A DNA stretch of 8,274 bases, taken from NCBI GenBank assembly GCA_013816725.1, contig JACDEA010000077.1:1-8274 (forward strand), written 5' to 3'. Shown piece after piece: positions 6,020 to 8,274 of this stretch. Source of the stretch: Actinomycetota bacterium. GTDB taxonomy: Bacteria > Actinomycetota > Acidimicrobiia > Acidimicrobiales > JACDEA01. The notes beneath the pieces are model-generated. The model ran no database searches. It was not told the origin of the DNA and saw only the letters and a program-made list of their open reading frames with translations. The translations under genes were made by a program, and so were the position numbers. The first letter of the stretch is position 1. Every line of letters begins with the position of its first letter.

Positions 6020-6289
6020 TTACTCCTCGTGCCGGACGTCCCCGTAGCGACGCACGAGACGCGGCCACGCAGCGATCGCTACCGCGGCGAGGAGAAAAGC
6101 CAGCCCGATCCGAATGCCTTTGTCATGTCTGTCGTTGATGCACGACTTCCCGCCGCAGTCGCCTCCTGCCACGTACTCGAAGTGACGATTCACCGTTAGC
6201 GCGGCGTCGATGAGGAGACCAACGAGCAGCGCACCAACGACCGACCAGCGCAGGATGGCCGTTGGGCGAGCCACGCGTTCAGTATGCAT
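6020..6289 (-). CDS. Small two-helix membrane protein, unknown function
   Basis: An 89-residue protein not recognised as any named family. Two hydrophobic segments, about 11-33 (AILRWSVVGALLVGLLIDAALTV) and 59-77, flank a loop containing C45 and C50 and several charged residues (NDRHDKG). The C-terminus PRLVRRYGDVRHEE is charged. The positive residues at both ends suggest both termini inside and the cysteine loop outside, where a disulphide could form. A longer in-frame extension to 6409 would overlap the 66-residue ORF and looks non-protein. ATG 6289 is used; GTG 6274, 6 nt after CATACT, is a leaderless alternative. The composition supports a real gene, but there is no homology-based proof. 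Confidence 0.6.
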   Translation of the reverse strand: MHTERVARPTAILRWSVVGALLVGLLIDAALTVNRHFEYVAGGDCGGKSCINDRHDKGIRIGLAFLLAAVAIAAWPRLVRRYGDVRHEE

Positions 6290-6324
6290 GACGCAAGCGC
6301 TCGGTAACGAAGCACTTCTCGCGC

Positions 6325-6525
6325 TCACTCCGATTCGTCCGGCCAGCGCCGATCCCTCTCGTCGTAGGGGAACAACTTCCGGCCTCGCGCTATCTCGTGA
6401 TCGTTCCACTCGATCGTTCGGACGCCATCCGAACAGAAGTGGAGCCGTCCACCGAACCGCAGGTTCCCGGGCCGCCAGAGTCCGAGTGGGAGCACATCCA
6501 CTAGACGCTCAATCACGTTGATCAT
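6325..6525 (-). CDS. Doubtful small hypothetical protein
   Basis: A 66-residue ORF starting MINVIERLVDVLPLGLWRPG and ending YDERDRRWPDESE. It is not recognised. In favour: roughly three quarters of its codons end in G or C by hand count, the composition is globular (W, F, Y, D, E present), and it fits the minus-strand gene order, 35 nt before the membrane protein and 119 nt after RNase AS. Against: no Shine-Dalgarno and no known motif. In another minus frame just upstream (stop at 6616 to about 6520) a protein-like segment containing LRLGILEVPFSRV runs into the start region, so a frameshifted older gene is possible. Confidence 0.35.
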   Translation of the reverse strand: MINVIERLVDVLPLGLWRPGNLRFGGRLHFCSDGVRTIEWNDHEIARGRKLFPYDERDRRWPDESE

Positions 6526-6644
6526 CGTGGCAGCGAACGCGCGAGAACGGCACTTCCAGGATGCCCAGTCGTAGCCTGCCGTCGACCAGGATCTGCGCCT
6601 CCCGGTAGGGACATTATCCGTCGTGGGTCTCCCCCCTTCGTGCC

Positions 6645-7154
6645 CTACGCCTGATGGAGTTGGGCCGCTCTCCTCGACTGCACGCTCCGGAGCGACTCGT
6701 GGATCCGATGGTGATAACGGGCGTCGATCAAAGCGTTGTGCACGCCTTCAGGTTCCGGAAGGCGCTCGGCCCGGGTGACTCCGAGCTCGGCTTCTAGCTG
6801 CCACAGATCCCAGCAGGCCATCGGCCAGGTCTCCGGGACGTCCTCGAACCGCCCGAACAGACGCACTACGAGGGACCAGTCCGCCCATGCGCACATCGTC
6901 CAGAATTCGATGTCACTGCCGGAGACGAAAGCTGCAAGGTCATCGCGTATCTGCAGCCGCGACTTCCATGATGGATCGCCCTGCGGCGGCAGGTTTGGCA
7001 GCACATGCTCCTCGATCCAAGGCGTCAATGCCGAACTGTCGTAGCCCTGGACGGCTGCGTAGTACTCCCGGCCGTCCTCGCAGACGACCGCTATGGAGAT
7101 CAGCTCAAAGCGCTCACCATCATCGGTGAATTCCGTATCAACGAAGTACCGCAC
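6645..7154 (-). CDS. RNase AS, poly(A)-specific 3'-to-5' exoribonuclease (DEDDh)
   Basis: With the start at 7154 this is a 169-residue protein. MRYFVDTEF carries the first two acidic metal ligands D6 and E8, followed by ELISIAVVCEDGREYYA. D92 in AWADW and HNALIDARY with H139 and D144 complete a DEDDh set. The closest known family is the actinobacterial RNase AS typified by mycobacterial Rv2179c, a Mg-dependent exonuclease that prefers adenylate-containing RNA. GTG 7154 matches the family N-terminus MRYF-DTEF and has AGGAGG 3 nt upstream, a rather short spacing. GTG 7178 would add eight residues encoded partly by that same AGGAGG. It is the first gene of a loose minus-strand run. Confidence 0.87.
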   Translation of the reverse strand: MRYFVDTEFTDDGERFELISIAVVCEDGREYYAAVQGYDSSALTPWIEEHVLPNLPPQGDPSWKSRLQIRDDLAAFVSGSDIEFWTMCAWADWSLVVRLFGRFEDVPETWPMACWDLWQLEAELGVTRAERLPEPEGVHNALIDARYHHRIHESLRSVQSRRAAQLHQA

Positions 7155-7260
7155 CGACCTCCTCGAAGCCGAGTCCACCCCTCATGGCCGGGCAGTCTCC
7201 GTTGATTCTTGCAGTTAAGGCTTCGGCCATCGCTCACTTCAAGAGCCGTCCGGGATTGCC

Positions 7261-7309
7261 GGTTACGGGGCGGCGATGCGGGCGGCTGTTTAGCCCGCAT
7301 GCCCCAACC
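7261..7309. repeat. Long bulged hairpin, 17 bp in three blocks
   Basis: GGTT (7261-7264) pairs with AACC (7306-7309), GGGGC (7267-7271) with GCCCC (7301-7305), and ATGCGGGC (7276-7283) with GCCCGCAT (7293-7300). The 3' arm is continuous while the 5' arm has bulges of 2 and 4 nt; the loop is 9 nt. There is no T-run on either strand. The one-sided bulges suggest a structured RNA or single-strand DNA element rather than a simple terminator. Confidence 0.6.
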
Positions 7310-7492
7310 TGCTGCATCTACGCCACAGTGAAATCGAGCCGGACGTCACGGTAGGGGTCGAGGAGCGGTTGCAGTGCCCGCCGCGCGCTACCAGCGGAAT
7401 CGCCAGCGCGAGGGTCGCTGACCACCTCAGGCCTGCGTCAAACCTGGCGAGTCCCAAGCTCCCCGCCTCATCGACCACCGCGGCGCCCCGAG

Positions 7493-7498
7493 TAATGT
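7493..7498 (+). promoter_or_regulatory. Candidate -10 element (TAATGT) before the small membrane protein
   Basis: TAATGT ends 5 nt before ATG 7504 and 11 nt before ATG 7510. There is no Shine-Dalgarno for either start. The position fits a leaderless mRNA, as for several other genes in the window. The hexamer contains an ATG (7495) that is also in frame, so a slightly longer protein cannot be excluded. Confidence 0.3.
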
Positions 7499-7503
7499 CG
7501 GCA

Positions 7504-7770
7504 ATGTCTATGGACCCAACACGCTCGCGCGAAAAGCTCGGCGTCCCGGCTCTGATCGGTCTTCTTGCCGGATTCATCATCAACGGCGCCGTAACTAGCG
7601 CGATCTATTGGCCGACCCGCAACACCTTCTTGGCGATTGCCGTCGGGTTAGCTACTGGCGCCGTCACCGCTGCGACCATTTGGACTGTCGCAGATCTCCT
7701 GCGTCAAAAGCTGCGTTTGCGGCAGGCCTCACTGATCACGCAGGGCCGTGGCGGGAGACCGCGCTCCTAA
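7504..7770 (+). CDS. Small two-helix membrane protein, unknown function
   Basis: An 88-residue protein from ATG 7504 (alternatives 7495 and 7510). It begins with a basic segment (MSMDPTRSREK) and has two hydrophobic helices, about 13-36 (GVPALIGLLAGFIINGAVTS) and 41-66, joined by YWPTRN. It ends in a basic tail with RQKLRLRQ and RGGRPRS. Charge placement suggests both ends in the cytoplasm. The Gly/Ala-rich helices with small-residue spacing could pack against a partner. No family is recognised. It sits between a divergent RNase AS gene and the downstream RpiB-like gene, 140 nt away. Its length and simple architecture resemble but do not match the membrane protein at 6020-6289. Confidence 0.65.
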   Translation: MSMDPTRSREKLGVPALIGLLAGFIINGAVTSAIYWPTRNTFLAIAVGLATGAVTAATIWTVADLLRQKLRLRQASLITQGRGGRPRS

Positions 7771-7841
7771 CAGCGCGGCCTGCGGACGGGCACGTCGCGC
7801 CGTCTCACGTTCGACCCCGCACCCCGCCGCACGCCGAACCT

Positions 7842-7867
7842 GCATTTACGCGACGCTGACGTAATGC
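7842..7867. repeat. Inverted repeat upstream of the RpiB-like gene
   Basis: GCATTTACG (7842-7850) pairs with CGTAATGC (7860-7867), 8 bp with one bulged T, around a 9-nt loop. It is 71 nt after the membrane protein stop and 43 nt before the RpiB-like GTG. No T-run follows. It could be an operator, a weak terminator for the upstream gene or a leader hairpin. Confidence 0.4.
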
Positions 7868-7910
7868 GAAACGGCACACCGCCGAGCGTGTCCTGAGGTA
7901 GCGCGGAACC

Positions 7911-8274
7911 GTGAGGATCGCGGTCGGCACCGACGAGCACACGCCGCTGGTCGACGACATCGTCGCCGTGCTCGAGCAGGACGGTCACGAGGTGGTGACC
8001 GTGGCCGACGGAGAGCCGTGGCCCGACGTGGGCCGCGACGTCGGCGCCGCGGTGGCGGGCGGGCGGGCCGACTACGGCGTGGTGTGCTGCTGGACCGGGA
8101 CGGGCGTGTCGATGGCGGCCAACAAGGTCGACGGCGTGCGCGCCGCCCTGTGCACCGACGCCGAAACCGCCCGCGGTGCACGGCGGTGGAACGACGCCAA
8201 TGTGCTGGCGCTGGGCTTGCGCCTGACGTCGCCCGAGGTCGCCCGTGAGATGGTGCGGGCCTTCCTCGACACCG
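7911..8274 (+). CDS. RpiB/LacA/LacB-family sugar-phosphate isomerase-like protein, 5' part
   Basis: Open from GTG 7911 to the window end with 121 residues visible. A TAG at 7899-7901 in frame fixes 7911 as the earliest start. Family features are RIAVGTDEHTPLV (2-14), the strand and loop GVVCCWTGTGVSMAANK (56-72), with C60 at the position of the RpiB catalytic Cys, VRAALCTDAETARGA (76-90) and WNDANVLALG (93-102). Departures from classical RpiB: DEH instead of DHAG near the N-terminus, W61 instead of Gly after the Cys, and W93 where the REHN/RQHN histidine normally lies. I recall actinobacterial proteins with this CWTGTG/WNDANV pattern whose function is not settled, so ribose-5-phosphate isomerase activity should not be assumed. 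GC is very high here, unlike the preceding accessory stretch. Confidence 0.85.
   Translation, partial: MRIAVGTDEHTPLVDDIVAVLEQDGHEVVTVADGEPWPDVGRDVGAAVAGGRADYGVVCCWTGTGVSMAANKVDGVRAALCTDAETARGARRWNDANVLALGLRLTSPEVAREMVRAFLDT

Larger units (their letters stand above)
7155..7503. other. Divergent intergenic region with a strong hairpin
   Basis: It separates RNase AS (-) from the small membrane protein (+). Apart from the bulged hairpin at 7261-7309 and a -10-like hexamer at 7493-7498 nothing was recognised: no tRNA, no repeats and no ORF with protein-like composition. The plus-strand frame of the membrane protein is open back to 7369, but the extra 45 residues are rich in A, P, S and R and not convincing. 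Confidence 0.6.

Noticed and set aside
7261..7309. Integron attC site or tRNA reading of the bulged hairpin
   Set aside because: The outer sequence is GGTT...AACC, the reverse of the AAC...GTT attC cores, and no cloverleaf or T-loop consensus is present.
1..8274. CRISPR array, insertion sequence or prophage genes
   Set aside because: No regularly spaced repeats of CRISPR length, no transposase or integrase motifs and no terminal inverted repeats were seen.

Overview
The window reads as a high-GC actinobacterium, possibly an uncultured lineage near Acidimicrobiia or Mycobacteriales. This rests on an IlvX-type thiamine-diphosphate (ThDP) enzyme, a deazaflavin (F420)-type nitroreductase, an actinobacterial RNase AS, frequent GTG/TTG starts and several genes with a -10-like hexamer 5-7 nt before the start codon (leaderless style). 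The taxonomic call is inference.

Bases 1-3666 (+ strand) are metabolic. The 3' end of a GlcD-type FAD-linked 2-hydroxyacid oxidase overlaps by one base (TGATG) an IlvX-like ThDP enzyme. A short-chain dehydrogenase/reductase follows with a good Shine-Dalgarno, then an alpha/beta hydrolase that may have its own promoter. Oxidase, ThDP enzyme and reductase could act in series (2-hydroxyacid to 2-oxoacid to aldehyde or acyloin to alcohol), but no substrate can be read from the sequence.

Bases 3698-4372 hold a divergent pair: a DUF2188 protein (-) and an F420-type nitroreductase (+). They are separated by 21 bp, almost all of it one dyad centred on GGGTATACCC.

Bases 4373-7910 look accessory and are visibly less GC-rich. 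They hold a Phd/YefM-RelE/ParE toxin-antitoxin operon (-) with two palindromes at its promoter, a GNAT acetyltransferase (+), a small two-helix membrane protein (-), a doubtful 66-residue ORF (-), RNase AS (-) and a second small two-helix membrane protein (+). Two stretches of a little over 300 bases (4373-4700 and 7155-7503) have no convincing gene; the second contains a long bulged hairpin.

Bases 7911-8274 hold the 5' part of an RpiB/LacAB-family gene that runs off the window and lacks some residues expected in a classical ribose-5-phosphate isomerase B.

The most unusual non-coding signal is a near-perfect 45-nt inverted repeat (20 of 21 pairs) inside the IlvX-like gene, occupying exactly 15 codons.
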